A stretch of DNA of 64,000 nucleotides from Nageia nagi. Lineage: Eukaryota > Pinophyta. The notes below the pieces were generated by a model, which saw only the letters and a list, made by a program, of their open reading frames with translations, ran no database searches and was not told the DNA's origin. Of this stretch, positions 1-10,769 are shown piece after piece. The DNA is taken from positions 10,292,001 through 10,356,000 of the forward strand of contig JBITNC010000001.1 of the NCBI GenBank assembly GCA_050084985.1, given 5' to 3'. Every line of letters starts with the position of its first letter. The stretch's first letter is position 1. The translations under genes were made by a program, and so were the position numbers.

Positions 1-245
1 AAACAGTGGCAACATGCACATACTAGTTCCTCACACATGGGTAACTAAATAGTGCAAGAAGTTTATACATAAGTTCATTTCATGTGGGTGACTAAATAAT
101 GCCAACATGTACATACTAGTTCCTTACACATGGAGAACCAAAAAATAAAAGTGTACACAAAGATCAACACTATATAGCCAAAATATCCTCATAGGGGTGA
201 ATTTATCATCATAAAAAAATGAATTCAACAAGATTTCAAACTTCA
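1..245 (-). repeat. 3' non-coding end of Copia-1 with a short internal repeat
   Basis: This stretch follows the RNase H end on the minus strand and is non-coding. A segment of about 33 bp around 9-42 recurs at 101-133, a period near 92 bp. The same 3' non-coding type is seen beside Copia-2 (22520-22735) and Copia-3 (40500-40750), which ties the three copies into one family. Confidence 0.6.
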
Positions 246-1640
246 ATCCTCCTTGAGGAAAACTTCATCAGCTCAAGAGACCCCCAAAGCTTTCTAAATT
301 GAGTGTTAGAAAGGGGCTTGATGAATAAATCAGCAAATATTTTGTTCTATGGACAATACTAAAGCTGCAAGGTGCCATCCAAAACTTTCTCCTTGATAAA
401 ATGGGCTTAGATTTTGATGTGTTTTATTCTTTTATTGAACATAGGGTTCTTGGCCAAAGAAATAGTTGATTGATTTTCTAAAGATATCAAGGATGGGCCA
501 GCCTGTTCATACCCAATTTCTTTTAGAATATGCTTGATCCAAATCACTTCTTAGGCTGCAACAGTCATAGCTCTATATTTTACTTTTGTAGTGTATAGAG
601 TGATTGTAGGCTACTTCTTGGAAGACCAAGAGATAGCACCTGATCCAATATTAAACACATAAGTTGAAGTGGATTTCTTATCATCTTTATCACCCCCATA
701 ATCAGAATCATATAACCTTAAGAGAACAAAGAAAGGTAACTTGGTAAACTTGAGGGCAAGATCATTTGTTCTCGTAATAACTTCAAAATATTTTATCAAC
801 ATAAAGATGCTCAACATAATGCTTGTGCATAAACTTTTCCATTAGATTCACTACATAGGTAATATCTAACCTAGAGATAGTCAAATAAAGAAGACTACCA
901 ATAAGCTACTTGTACTCTGTAGTATCTTCCAACTAAAAGTTTGAACTAGTCTCAAGCTTGATTTCAAGAGCAAAGAGAATAGCCACAAGATTACACCGTT
1001 CCATTCCAAATGTTTACAAAATATCTAAGACATATTTAGACTTACTAAGGTAGGTACAATCATTACATTGATACACTTTCATATCATGGTAATAGTGCAA
1101 GATACTAAGATTAATAATCTCAAATCATACCTTAAGTTTGGTTATGCACTTCATTTATGATCACCATATTATTCCCTGTGATCAAAATATCATCCACATA
1201 GAGAATAATTAAGACCAAATATTTTCCTTCATTGAGCACACAAAGATCTAAATTTGAGTAGTATTTGAAGAACCCAAGAGTCTTAAAATACCCTAAAATC
1301 TTTTTGTACCATACTTTTAGTGATTGGTTAAGTCCATACAAATACTTTTTTAGCTTGCACACATGGGACTCCTTCCCTTGCATAAAAAACCCTTTTGACT
1401 GACTCATAAAGATTTCAACATATAAGTCACCATTGAGAAATGAACTCTCTACATCAAGCTAAAGTACCTTCCAACCTTGAGTTGTAGAAAGTGTAAGTAT
1501 TAATCTAACCGTAGCCATATTTGCTACTGATGCAAAGGTTTCCTCATAATCAATGCCATACTTTTGAGCGAAAATCTTAGCCATAAACCTTGCCTTATAT
1601 TTCTCAATTTCACCCTTTAAATTATACTTGATCTTATAGA
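245..1640 (-). pseudogene. Copia-1 reverse transcriptase and RNase H, broken
   Basis: Reading on the minus strand, 1132-1407 carries the copia RT stretch with LKKYLYGLNQS and the catalytic LYVDDILITGN. 611-817 carries the copia RNase H signature DSDYGGDKDDKKSTS followed by GAISWSSKK. The RNase H tail continues in broken frames to about 245, with traces of the usual motifs around adjacent positions. Between these blocks the frame is interrupted by stops. In living elements this part copies the genomic RNA into cDNA in cytoplasmic particles and removes the RNA strand. Here it cannot make a full protein. The YVDD aspartates survive, so decay came through stops and frameshifts rather than active-site change. 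Confidence 0.85.
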
Positions 1641-1641
1641 T

Positions 1642-2740
1642 CTACTTGTTCTCAATTATATTCTTTGAGAATGAATCTAAAACTAAGTCCCAAGTTTTAA
1701 TTTTTATAAGCGCCTCATATTCTAACTTCATGGCATTCATCCAAGAAGCATGTTTAGATGCCTCTTTAAAGGTTGAAGGCTCATTATGATTGTTGATTTT
1801 CGCAAGGAGAGACTTATTCAAAGTCATGCTTCTAGTTATCCTTTGAGTTGAAGAATTTTGCTCTTGAGATGATTTATCTAAAGAGATGTATAACCACTTA
1901 GGAATTTCTGAAGAGTCTCTCAACACTTCACTTTAATAAAATCATTTAGGAACCTCATTGAACTTGACATCCCTTGAAATAAAGATTGCTTTTATTGAAA
2001 GAGAGTAGAGTTTATACCCTCTATGTTGACTATCATAACCCATAAAGATGCATTTTTCTAACTTATTATCCAAATTCTTTTTTTTATCATAAACTATGAA
2101 GAAAAATCCTTCACATCCAAAGAACCTTAAATGTGAGATATCAGGTTTCTTTCTTTTCCATACCTCATATGCAGTTTTCCTTTCAAATTCTTTTATGGGA
2201 CACCTATTAAAGGTGTAGATAGCAGTGCTAATAGCTTCATCCCATAAAAACTTAGGAAGATTTCCTATCATGCATCTAGCCATCTCCATTATGGTCCTAT
2301 TCTTCCTTTTTGTAACACCATTTTATTATGGAGTATAAGGGATAATAAACTATCTTTTGATCCCATGCTTTACACAAAATTCATTGAACTCATTGCTTAT
2401 GTATTCACCTCCATTATCTGACCTTAACATATTGATCTTAACATTGGTTTAATTTTTTATAAAGGCTATGAACTCCTTGAACATATCAAAGGTTTGATCT
2501 TTATGCTCTAATAGATACCCAAAATTCATTATACTAAAGTTATCAATAAACGTAAGGACATAAGATGTTCCTCCAAGAGACTTAGTTTGAAAAGGATCCA
2601 TCAAATTTGAGTATATCAATTGGAGAGGTAGAGAGGCCCTAGTTACCTTATCCTTCTCAAATTTTAACCTTTTCAGCTTTCCTATGATGTAATTTTCATA
2701 AAGGCTAATTAAGGGTGATATAGGATGCAATCCTTTCATA
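1642..2740 (-). pseudogene. Copia-1 integrase and INT-RT linker, broken
   Basis: On the minus strand, 1942-2289 encodes the late integrase core and C-terminal region (MARCMIGNLPKFLWDEAI, then FFGCEGFFFIVYDKKKNLDN and KCIFMGYDSQHRGYK), typical of plant copia. 2449-2739 covers the early core, with SLGGTSYVLTFIDNFS holding the first catalytic Asp. The segment between them, where the second Asp and the Glu should lie, is broken by stops near 2290-2440. 1642-1926 is the linker that leads into RT. Integrase would insert the cDNA into host chromosomes; this one is inactive. Confidence 0.85.
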
Positions 2741-2745
2741 ATATC

Positions 2746-3400
2746 TTAATCCTGCATGAGTTGAATAATTTTATGATTTAGGTGACCTAAACATTTATTC
2801 CAAATGTTTCCTTCAGAACATACATTTGAGGTAAGGTACAACTTAGTAGGCACTTGATCAACTATGTAAAGGTCATTCTTAACTGAACCTTTTATCAAGG
2901 TGGAAAACTCTTTCCTTAAGCTCCAAGAGTTTGAATTGAACTCAAAGGTATATCCCTTTCTTTCAATTTGAATAAATGACAAAAGATTCATCCCTAACTT
3001 AGGCACAAAGATCACATCTTCAATGACCTTCCCATACATCAAGACACTTTCAATCTCTTGAACTTCTAGCATAAATTTATCATCTATTATTACCGCATCC
3101 TTCTTATGTTTATGAAAAATTTTAAACTTATTCCTTTCAAAGCTCATATGATTAGTGCAACCCAAATCTACAACCTAATCATTTATAAAAGTATGAGACT
3201 TAGAATAAAGAGCATAAACATAAGCACCTTTCTTATTCTTCTTTCCTTTGAAGTTGTTCACATTATCTTTGCCTTTACCATTTTCCTTACTATTTTTCTT
3301 GAAGCAATGGTTCTCTTTATGACCATAGATGCCACAAAAGTTACAATTTCAATCAAACTTTTTCTTAAGCACATGAGATTTATTTAACTTACCTTTATGA
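2746..3400 (-). pseudogene. Copia-1 nucleocapsid knuckle, protease and pre-integrase region
   Basis: The minus-strand reading at 2746-3165 begins at the protease block GCTNHMSFERNKF and runs through FVPKLGMNLLSFIQ to the pre-integrase motif CLGHLNH. Just upstream, the protease catalytic triplet reads Asp-Leu-Gly instead of Asp-Ser-Gly, a loss expected to kill the enzyme. About 3307-3350 encodes a complete CCHC zinc knuckle (CNFCGIYGHKENHC), so the RNA-binding part is the best-kept piece. Frames are broken between the knuckle and the protease. Confidence 0.8.
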
Positions 3401-4127
3401 TCATGATGATTATTGTCATACTTCTTTGCATTTCTCCTAGGATGAGCATGAGGTATCTTCTTATGATTTCTAAACTTCTTCTTAGAGTAAGTCAAGTTAG
3501 TTACATCTAAAGCAAAGTTTTTCTCCTTTGAAGAAGAAATCAACACCTTCTTGTTGATGGTTTCTTCATACTTTAGGATGAGTCTATAAAGATTCTCTAG
3601 ATAGAATACTTCCTCTTTATCATCAAACCTAGTCTCAATAATAGCCACGAAGTGATTAAACTTTGTTGAGAGACTTTTTAAGATGATGAACACCATAAAT
3701 TCATCATTGATTTAATTACACCCATAACTCACAAGTTGAGTCCTTAGATCAATAATCATATTTAAGTAGATTGCCACACCTTCATCCTCCTCTTGATAAT
3801 ATTGCAAGAGTTTTTGAAATATTGTAAACCTCTTTGAAAAATTAAACCCAAGGTATATCTTCTTAAGCCTATCCCAAGCTTCTTTGGTAGATGTTGAAGT
3901 TGAAATCATGAGAAGAACTTCATCTAAAATTGCCTAAAGATCATAGAATTTTCTAACTCATTCTTGTTGTTATATACTTCCAGTGCTTTAACTTCTATTA
4001 AGGCAACTTGATTCTCACTCACTATTTTCCAAAGCTTGCATGCTTAGCTTCACTTTCATCCTTTGTTCTCAAATACCATAGTTGGAACTATCAAGGATGT
4101 GCTTAAGTGCAAAGGAATCTCCCATTT
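3349..4127 (-). pseudogene. Copia-1 gag, broken
   Basis: Minus-strand reading. The start codon lies near 4127, in a context ATGGGAGATTCC, followed by a broken N-terminal stretch. 3712-3909 encodes EAWDRLKKIYLGFNFSKRF, the familiar copia gag (UBN2-type) core, and 3349-3696 the following coiled and basic part up to the zinc knuckle. Gag would form the particle shell. Several stops split it. The start codon lies inside the first unit of a 71-bp tandem repeat, described separately. Confidence 0.8.
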
Positions 4128-4328
4128 CTATAAAATAAAGGTTAATTGATTAAAGCATAAGAAGCATTAACATATGCTTTTTCAATAATCTCCCATTTCT
4201 ACAAAAGAAAAGTTAATTGATTAAAGCATAAGAAGCATAAACATATGATTTTCCAAGAATCTCCCATTTCTACAAAAGAAAGGTTAATTAATTAAAAAAT
4301 AAAAAGCATCAATATAGGATTTTCTAGT
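4116..4328. repeat. Three-unit 71-bp tandem repeat over the Copia-1 gag start
   Basis: Units begin near 4116, 4187 and 4258, each opening with AATCTCCCATTTCTA. The first unit carries the gag start codon on the minus strand, so each unit supplies another ATGGGAGATT upstream of the true gene. Units 1 and 2 are close copies; unit 3 is more worn. Confidence 0.85.
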
Positions 4329-6801
4329 CATAAGTAGCAAAATCAATCATGTAATTAACAAATATTTATATAACTATCAAGCATTTAACCAATTATCATA
4401 AAAATTACAAGTAACCAACTAATATAAACTAATTGTGTTTAATATTGTTGCAATTGCAAGAGACTTGTACAAAAAAAAAAAAAAAAAAATTGACAAGTTG
4501 TAGGTTAGTAGCTTTGTTTGGGTTAGTAATTTGTAGTTAGGAAGTTGTAGGTTAATGTTAGTTAATTGTAAATCATATTAGTGTACTTGTTTAACCTTAA
4601 GTAGTTTGAAGGTTAGTAAGTCTTAATCTACAATAGTAGTTAGCATTTGAGGTTAGTGCTTGAAGTTAGTGCATATTTTATATTTGACTTAACTTAATTT
4701 GAGAATTTGTTGATTATTTTAACCATAAAAAAAGAACCACACAAAACAAGGGGTTAGTAGGTTTCTTAATTTTGGGTTAGTTACATAACAAGGCTCTAAG
4801 AACTTTTCAACATGCTCAATATCAACATAAATCTTAACAACTTATCATAAAAGAAAGGTTAATTAACACTAACTTGCTTTAGGGAAGATTTAGTTCAAGA
4901 GGAAGAGTCATTTCCTGATACATAAAAGTATTGGTGTCCATTGTATAGAGAGTTTGAAAGTGAAGCATGCAAGCTATGACTTCATTCCTTTGTCTCGCAA
5001 GGATTGACCATTTTTGGATTTTATCTTCATATTCTTTCTTCCTTGTTTTCTTTCAAAGCTTGTCCATTTTCTTATCAAACACCTTCATTCTTGCAATAGG
5101 ACTCCTTACTTTCCTATGCTTAGAAGACATTATAAACACTCATATTTGCATTTTCAAAAACAATGTAAGGATAAGAGATAAAAAAAATACGTTACTTTTT
5201 AAAAAATAGCATCATTCCTCCCCCTCTTTTTTCAAAAAAATAAGTTTATATACACCCCCTTTATTTAAAAAAAATATTATTTCCTTAAAAAAATTCCTTC
5301 TTAGCATATTACGATTTTTTGTCTTTTTAGAAAAAAATAATTAAATAATGGAAAAAAAATCTCTAAATTTACCCTTGAAGAATAATAGATTCTACCTTAA
5401 AAATAAAAAATAAAAAAAAAATAATACCCCCAAATTTTAAAGAATAGTAACTTCAAAACAAATACTAACTCCCTTTTTTTTATAAAAAAATGTGCATTCT
5501 CAAAAAAAATAACCATCCTTACACAATAATGAAGGAAAAAAAAAAACCGTTAAAAATTGATCCACCAATTCCATTGTTATTATTAAGGCAAACTTTCAAT
5601 TTCACTTGACATGCTATCAGATGGTAGCCATTTGACATAATGAAAGACAAACAAAATTAAATCAAAGCGCATGGCATTTAATTCAATTTAAGGTGAGGGG
5701 AGAGTGTCTGCCAAAGCCAGTTTCATTATTCATCCTGTCAAACAATTTTCCACCTTCGTGTATTCTCAACTACTCTTTGATGGATGTCCATACCCCCTTA
5801 AAGCACTAATTGTGGCATAAGCTGGAAGAATGTTGTCAAAGGTTGCAGAGTTTGGAAAGGTATCGACAAACGAGGGTGAGCGAAGTCACCGCTATGAAGC
5901 AGAAACTGCGTGCTTGTGGAGATGGCTGGTGGTAAGCTGCATGGTGAAGGTGGAGACGACGAGGAAGTGGGTCGGACGGGCGACAACCTGCGGGCAGTGT
6001 AAGCCTGAAAAGCAGCATTTCAGCCGTAAGAGTTGCATGTTAAGAAAAAATAGGTGGTGAGTGTCAACACACGAGCTGGGTGGACTGGCTGAGAAAGGAG
6101 CAAAAGGGTTGAGTCGTAGAAGGGATTCGGGAGTCTACGAGGGCCACAAAGGCGAATTAACGATGCGATCCAAAGCAGGCGGCGCTTCAGCCAGATGGGC
6201 GGGTGGTGATGGCAGGGGGCTTCAAGGGGCCTACCGGCTAGTTTTCTTAAAAAAAACTTGGATATTATTTTACTAATATATTTATTGTAAAAAAAACACT
6301 TCCATTTGATTTTTTTTATTTTAACTCACAAATTTAACAAAAAAAAAACATCACAGACAATGTCCCCTTTTTTTATAGTTAATTTACAACATTTTTATTT
6401 TACATAATGTAAACTTTATTTTGAACAAAAAAAATAAAATAAGTATATTACAATAATTTTCCTTTTTTTATGGAGAAAAAAAAATTACACAAATTTACCC
6501 TATTTTTTTAATATCAAAAAAAAATTATAGGGTAGAAAAGGATTGCAATTTTTCACTATTATCATAACAAATGTTTAAAACATTATTGACTAATGAGCAA
6601 TTTTAACAAAGAGAATTTTTGTAGTTAACAATGAATGTTAGCACAAAAAATATTGCCCAACGATATTGTTAAATTTTTTAAAGAAAAAATGAACTAACAT
6701 ATATCAAAAAAATGTTAGTATCACAAAATGATTCAAGATGAGGAGGTATACCTAATGAAGATGTTACCTCACCAAATGAAGTAGGAAGATCCTCCAAGGA
6801 A
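4329..6801 (-). other. Copia-1 long leader, non-coding
   Basis: About 2.5 kb separates the primer site from gag. 4469-4489 is a poly(A) run. 4495-4790 is full of GTTAGT/GGTTAGT motifs. 5200-5570 is crowded with A and T homopolymer runs. 5690-6240 is a GC-richer block with short open frames at 5830-6276 that resemble nothing I recognise. Copia-2 and Copia-3 have leaders of similar length and build. I see no convincing gene. Confidence 0.6.
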
Positions 6802-6814
6802 GGCTATGGTACCA
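6802..6814 (-). other. Copia-1 primer-binding site, decayed
   Basis: The minus strand reads TGGTACCATAGCC beside the LTR, against TGGTATCAGAGC for initiator methionine tRNA primers. It matches at the key first bases and lies where expected, two or so bases from the LTR edge. Confidence 0.65.
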
Positions 6815-6815
6815 A

Positions 6816-7287
6816 TTAAGAGAGATGAAATCTCCTACACCCAAGATCACCTTGGAGTGTTCTTCTACTTCTAAAGAACAACTCAAGAGACAATCATTCA
6901 ATCATACACAAGTGAGACAATCATGTATAGTGGTTCCTTTCTATCAAGAGAGTACTCCACTTTAAGCTAGATTCTATTACTTATCAAAACTTACAAAACT
7001 CTAACAATATTAGAATTATCTCCTTCTATCAACCTACACTCTAAGAGCATAACAATACTTCAAACTCATATGTTTTACAACAAGGTCAAGCCCTCTATTT
7101 ATAAGAGAGAATCCCACCTTAACTCACCTTTTAACCCAAGGTTTACATGAGGTAAGAATGGTCAAATTGCACTTATTTAATTCTTAAATACTAAAAAGGT
7201 ATTTATAAATGCTTTTAGTATTTAGATGAATCAAGTAAGTGAGACACATTTTATATACCAAACAATAATGCATTAGGAATTCTAACA
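6816..7287 (-). repeat. Copia-1 5' LTR
   Basis: On the minus strand it starts with TGTTAGAATTCC at 7287, the common copia LTR opening, and ends at the primer site. A TATAAATAGA box on the minus strand lies at 7094-7103. Length is about 470 bp. It resembles the Copia-2 LTR (27836-28321) and the Copia-3 LTR (39609-40032). Confidence 0.75.
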
Positions 7288-7899
7288 AAGTAGAGTAATA
7301 ATTATTTTCTAGTTGACAGGAAACTACATTAAATAAATGATTACAATATTCTTAATTAAGAAAAATAAAATATTAATATATTTAGATAATATCTATCTAA
7401 TAGAAGAAATATTTTGGAAGTAGAAATCCTAAATTAAATGGCTACAGGTGATCCGAATTGGATCATGTGTTAGGTTGTCTTTTCAGAAGCAATACTCAAT
7501 TCGAAGGTATATGTGCTTGAACACGGATCGAAGATCGAAACCTAGAATTTTTTAGCATTCCATTTTAGGCCACCAATGATGTGCAAATTACTGATTTTAG
7601 GTTGCTAACGGCATGCACCTTGATGAATCAGCAAGGGTATTTGAAGAAACATTGGTGTTTCCAAAGATTGAGAGGTTTAGGTTCCTTGGTCAATGTTTTA
7701 GAGTGTTCTGAAGGCTTATTTAATGATGTATCTCATTTTTTATTCTCAAATGAGGGAGGATTGTAGAGTTTTGGGATTTTAGAATTGTAATAGTTTGAAG
7801 GAAGACCAAGAGTCATTCTAGAATTGTTGTAGTTCTGAGATTGTTTCTTCTTACTGTAGGAGATTGCAGTAATTGTAGGAGATTGTATTATCATTGTAT
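7288..7899. other. Unassigned sequence before the assembly gap
   Basis: No domain is recognisable. The right part repeats short GTAGGAGATTG words shortly before the N run. It may be the eroded 5' part of Gypsy-1, but nothing in it shows gag or protease. Confidence 0.4.
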
Positions 7900-7999
7900 N
7901 NNNNNNNNNNNNNNNNNNNNNNNNNNNNNNNNNNNNNNNNNNNNNNNNNNNNNNNNNNNNNNNNNNNNNNNNNNNNNNNNNNNNNNNNNNNNNNNNNNN
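7900..7999. other. Assembly gap of 100 N
   Basis: Exactly 100 N, a conventional placeholder size, so the true distance is unknown. It lies where the gag and protease of Gypsy-1 would be expected. Confidence 0.99.
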
Positions 8000-8094
8000 C
8001 AGTAAGGTATTTAGTTGTTACCTGATACTTCATTGCCCAACATAGCTTTGTATCGGTAATCATTTTGGGAGTAAGGAGAGATAAGGAGATAGAT

Positions 8095-8863
8095 TCAGGA
8101 GTTGGTTGATCAAAGTGTGATCAAACCAAGTACATCTCCATATGGATCACTTGTTATTTTGGTTCCCAAAAAGGATTAAACTTAGAGAAGGTTCATTGAC
8201 TATAGAGCACTAAACAAAATCACCATTAAACATCTCTATCCTTTGCCTCGAATAGATGATCTTTTGGATCAATTACAAGGGGTAAGATTCTTCACAAAAC
8301 TAGACTTGAGGAGTGGATATCACCAAGTTAGAATCAAGGAGCAGGATATTTGGAAGACTACTTTCAAGATAAGACAAGACCTATTTGAATGGCTTATTTT
8401 GCCATTTGGTTTGTGCAATGCACTAGCCACTTTTATGAGGGTAATGAATGATGTGCTTCATCCATTTATTGATTTTTTTGTTATTGTATACTTGGATGAT
8501 ATTCTTGTTTATAGTTATACTTAGGAAGAACATGTTGTACATCTTAGACAAGTATTTCAAACTTTGCATAGGGAGAAGTTGTTTAAACGTTCAAAATATG
8601 ATTTTGGCAAAAAGTCTTTGGTGTATTTGGGTCATGTTATTGGTCATAGAAAACGTAAGATAGATCCTAGTAAAGTAAGTGCTATAGTAGATTGGCCAAG
8701 GCCATATAATATAATTAAAGTAAGGAGTTTCTTAGGTGTTGTCCAATATTTGAGAAAATTTATTGTTGATTTTTCTCATATTGTTTCACCTTTACATGAT
8801 GTAACCGATAAGAGGCAAGTTTTCCAATGGGGAATCAACAAAAAACATATTTTGATACTTTGA
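8095..8863 (+). pseudogene. Gypsy-1 reverse transcriptase, broken
   Basis: Plus-strand Ty3/gypsy RT. Conserved blocks appear in order: SPYGSLVILVPKKD near 8130, [16 protein letters not shown] at 8290-8335, [13 protein letters not shown] near 8400-8430, and the catalytic [12 protein letters not shown] at 8482-8515. A TAG at 8521-8523 ends the first frame, and the thumb continues from 8564 in FGKKSLVYLGHVIG and SFLGVVQYLRKFI. The active-site aspartates are intact. There is no gag or protease upstream: the copy is truncated or lost in the gap. It would have copied element RNA; it is now dead. Confidence 0.9.
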
Positions 8864-9339
8864 AGTAAAAGATTATTAGTGCACCTGTGATAGCACTTTC
8901 TAATTTGCTGAAGTCATTTGAAGTGGAGACTAATGTAAGTGACTATGCCATGGAAACCATTTTGATGCAAGAAGGTAAACCAATTTGCTATCATTCTAAA
9001 AAGTTTAGTGGGGCTATTTTGAATTATCCTAATTATGATAAGGAAATGTATGCATTGGTTCAAGCTATTACAAAGTGAAAACATTACATAATGGAGAAAG
9101 AAATAATCATTAATACTGATCATCAATCATTAAATTATTTACAAACTCAATCAAAATTTCCCCAAACTAGACACTATAGATGGATGAGTTTTCTGCAACA
9201 ATTTCATATAGTGATCAAGCATAAGAAAGGAACACAAAATAAAGTTGTTGACATGCTTTCTAGAATGCCTGTAACTACAGATTCCATGCCATTAGTGGTG
9301 TGCAGTACTTATTATGGGCCGCTAACAACATGTAAATAG
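8864..9339 (+). pseudogene. Gypsy-1 RNase H, broken
   Basis: Follows RT directly. The frame at 8887-9078 shows [19 protein letters not shown] and [14 protein letters not shown], the usual gypsy RNase H opening. After a TGA at 9076-9078 it resumes with INTDHQSLNYL and HIVIKHKKGTQNKVVDMLSR, ending at 9339. Order and spacing are normal for Ty3/gypsy. Several stops make it non-functional. Confidence 0.85.
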
Positions 9340-10769
9340 GGTTTAATGAGTTCCCTCTTAGTGTTGAAATTTTTTCTTTTTTTGTCTGAGTTATTTTCAA
9401 AGGCATATGTATAGGATCCAAACTTTGAAGAGGTGTATGAGCAATTTTTTTCATTTAGGTCCAAGTATGAGGGTTTGGATGAATTTCATTTGCAAAATAG
9501 ACTTATTTATCATTTTAATGCATTATGTGTCCCTGTAGGTGAAAGGATTGGACTGATTAGAGAAGCACATACTTCAAAGATTACAGGATATTTTGGGGTT
9601 GGAAATATATTGTATAATTTGCAAAGGTATGTATATTGGCCAAAGATGCAAGATCAAGTTGCCAAATACATAAGGGGGTGTTCTTTGTGTTGCACTAGCA
9701 AGCCAAGTAATAGAAAATTAAGTTTGTATCAACCACTTTTAGTACCTTCACATGGGAGTGTATCTCAATGTATTTTGTGGGAGGATTTGCTATGACTAAG
9801 AAGGGTTATGACTATTTATTTGTTGTTGTGGATAGATTTAGCAAGATGTGTGTTTTGATTCCATGTAAAAAGACTATAATAGGATAAAATGCTGCAAATT
9901 TATTCTTTTATCATGTTTGGGTTCATTTTAGATTACCTAATTCCATTATTTTAGATAGAGATAATAGATTTTTGAGCAATTTTTGGACATGTTTATGGAA
10001 AAATATGGACACAAGGTTGAAGAGGAGTATTGCCTTTCATCCTCAAATGGATGGACAAATCAAGGTGGTGAATAGGATATTAGTTCAACTCTTGAGGGGT
10101 TATTGTGGCAAGCATCCTAAGTCTTGGGATGAATATCTTGAATATATCCAACATGCATACAATAGGGAAATTCATTTTTCCATTAATAAGAGTTCTTTTG
10201 AGGCTTATTTTGGTTATTTGCCACCTTCACCTTTTGATTGTGTGTTTGGATAGCAAGAGGATGAAGAATATGCACTTGAGAAGGAGGAAAAGAAAGCTGA
10301 AATATTTGTTGAAAAGATTAGGCAAATTCATTTGAAAGTGCAAGAGCAACTTGAGACAAGGCAAGCCAAGTACAAGATGAGACATGAAAAACATAGAGTT
10401 GACCATAAGTTTCATGTGGGAGACCATGTTTGGTTGCATCTTAGTAAGGAGAGGTTGCAAGGACCAACCAAGAAGTTGAAACCTATAAGGTATGGACCAT
10501 TTGAGATTATGGAGCAAGTAAGTGAGAATATATTTAGATTAAATCTACTAGAATATATGAACATCTATTCAGTTGTGAATGTTGAGCATTTAAAATTGTA
10601 TGAGCCATCTATGTTGATTGAAGATGAAGCAGGTTTAGATCATATACTTCCATCTCTTGATGACTTAGCTCCTAATATTAGGGATAAACTCAAGGAGGAT
10701 TCCATAAATTACAAAACAACGTTCATGTTACAAGAAGAGGTGAGACAGAGCTATGGTTGGTTGGATTGA
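9340..10769 (+). pseudogene. Gypsy-1 integrase with GPY/F-type tail, broken
   Basis: 9433-9795 holds the zinc-binding H2C2 region: REAHTSKITGYFG, where the second His of the usual GHFG reads Tyr, then CSLCC. The core with DRFSKM lies near 9830, DRDNRF near 9955 and HPQMDGQIKVVNR near 10040-10075. 10332-10769 is a well-kept C-terminal part with VGDHVWLHLSKERLQG and YGPFEI, the GPY/F module, ending at a proper TGA. I see no chromodomain after it. Overall this is a Ty3/gypsy relic on the plus strand with integrase most intact at the C-terminus. Confidence 0.85.

Larger units (their letters stand above)
1..7287 (-). mobile_element. Copia-1, degenerate Ty1/copia retrotransposon, 3' end outside the window
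   Basis: On the minus strand the order is 5' LTR (6816-7287), primer site, long leader, gag, protease, integrase, RT and RNase H, which is the Ty1/copia order. The 3' LTR would lie left of base 1. All domains are present but broken by stops and frameshifts, so this is a dead copy. Copia-2 and Copia-3 in this window belong to the same family: they share the gag start, integrase motifs and 3' non-coding sequence. Exact boundaries of the sub-domains are approximate. Confidence 0.85.

Noticed and set aside
5830-6276. Short frames in a GC-richer block
   Set aside because: No domain, overlapping frames on both strands, and position inside a copia leader; GC content alone lengthens open frames.
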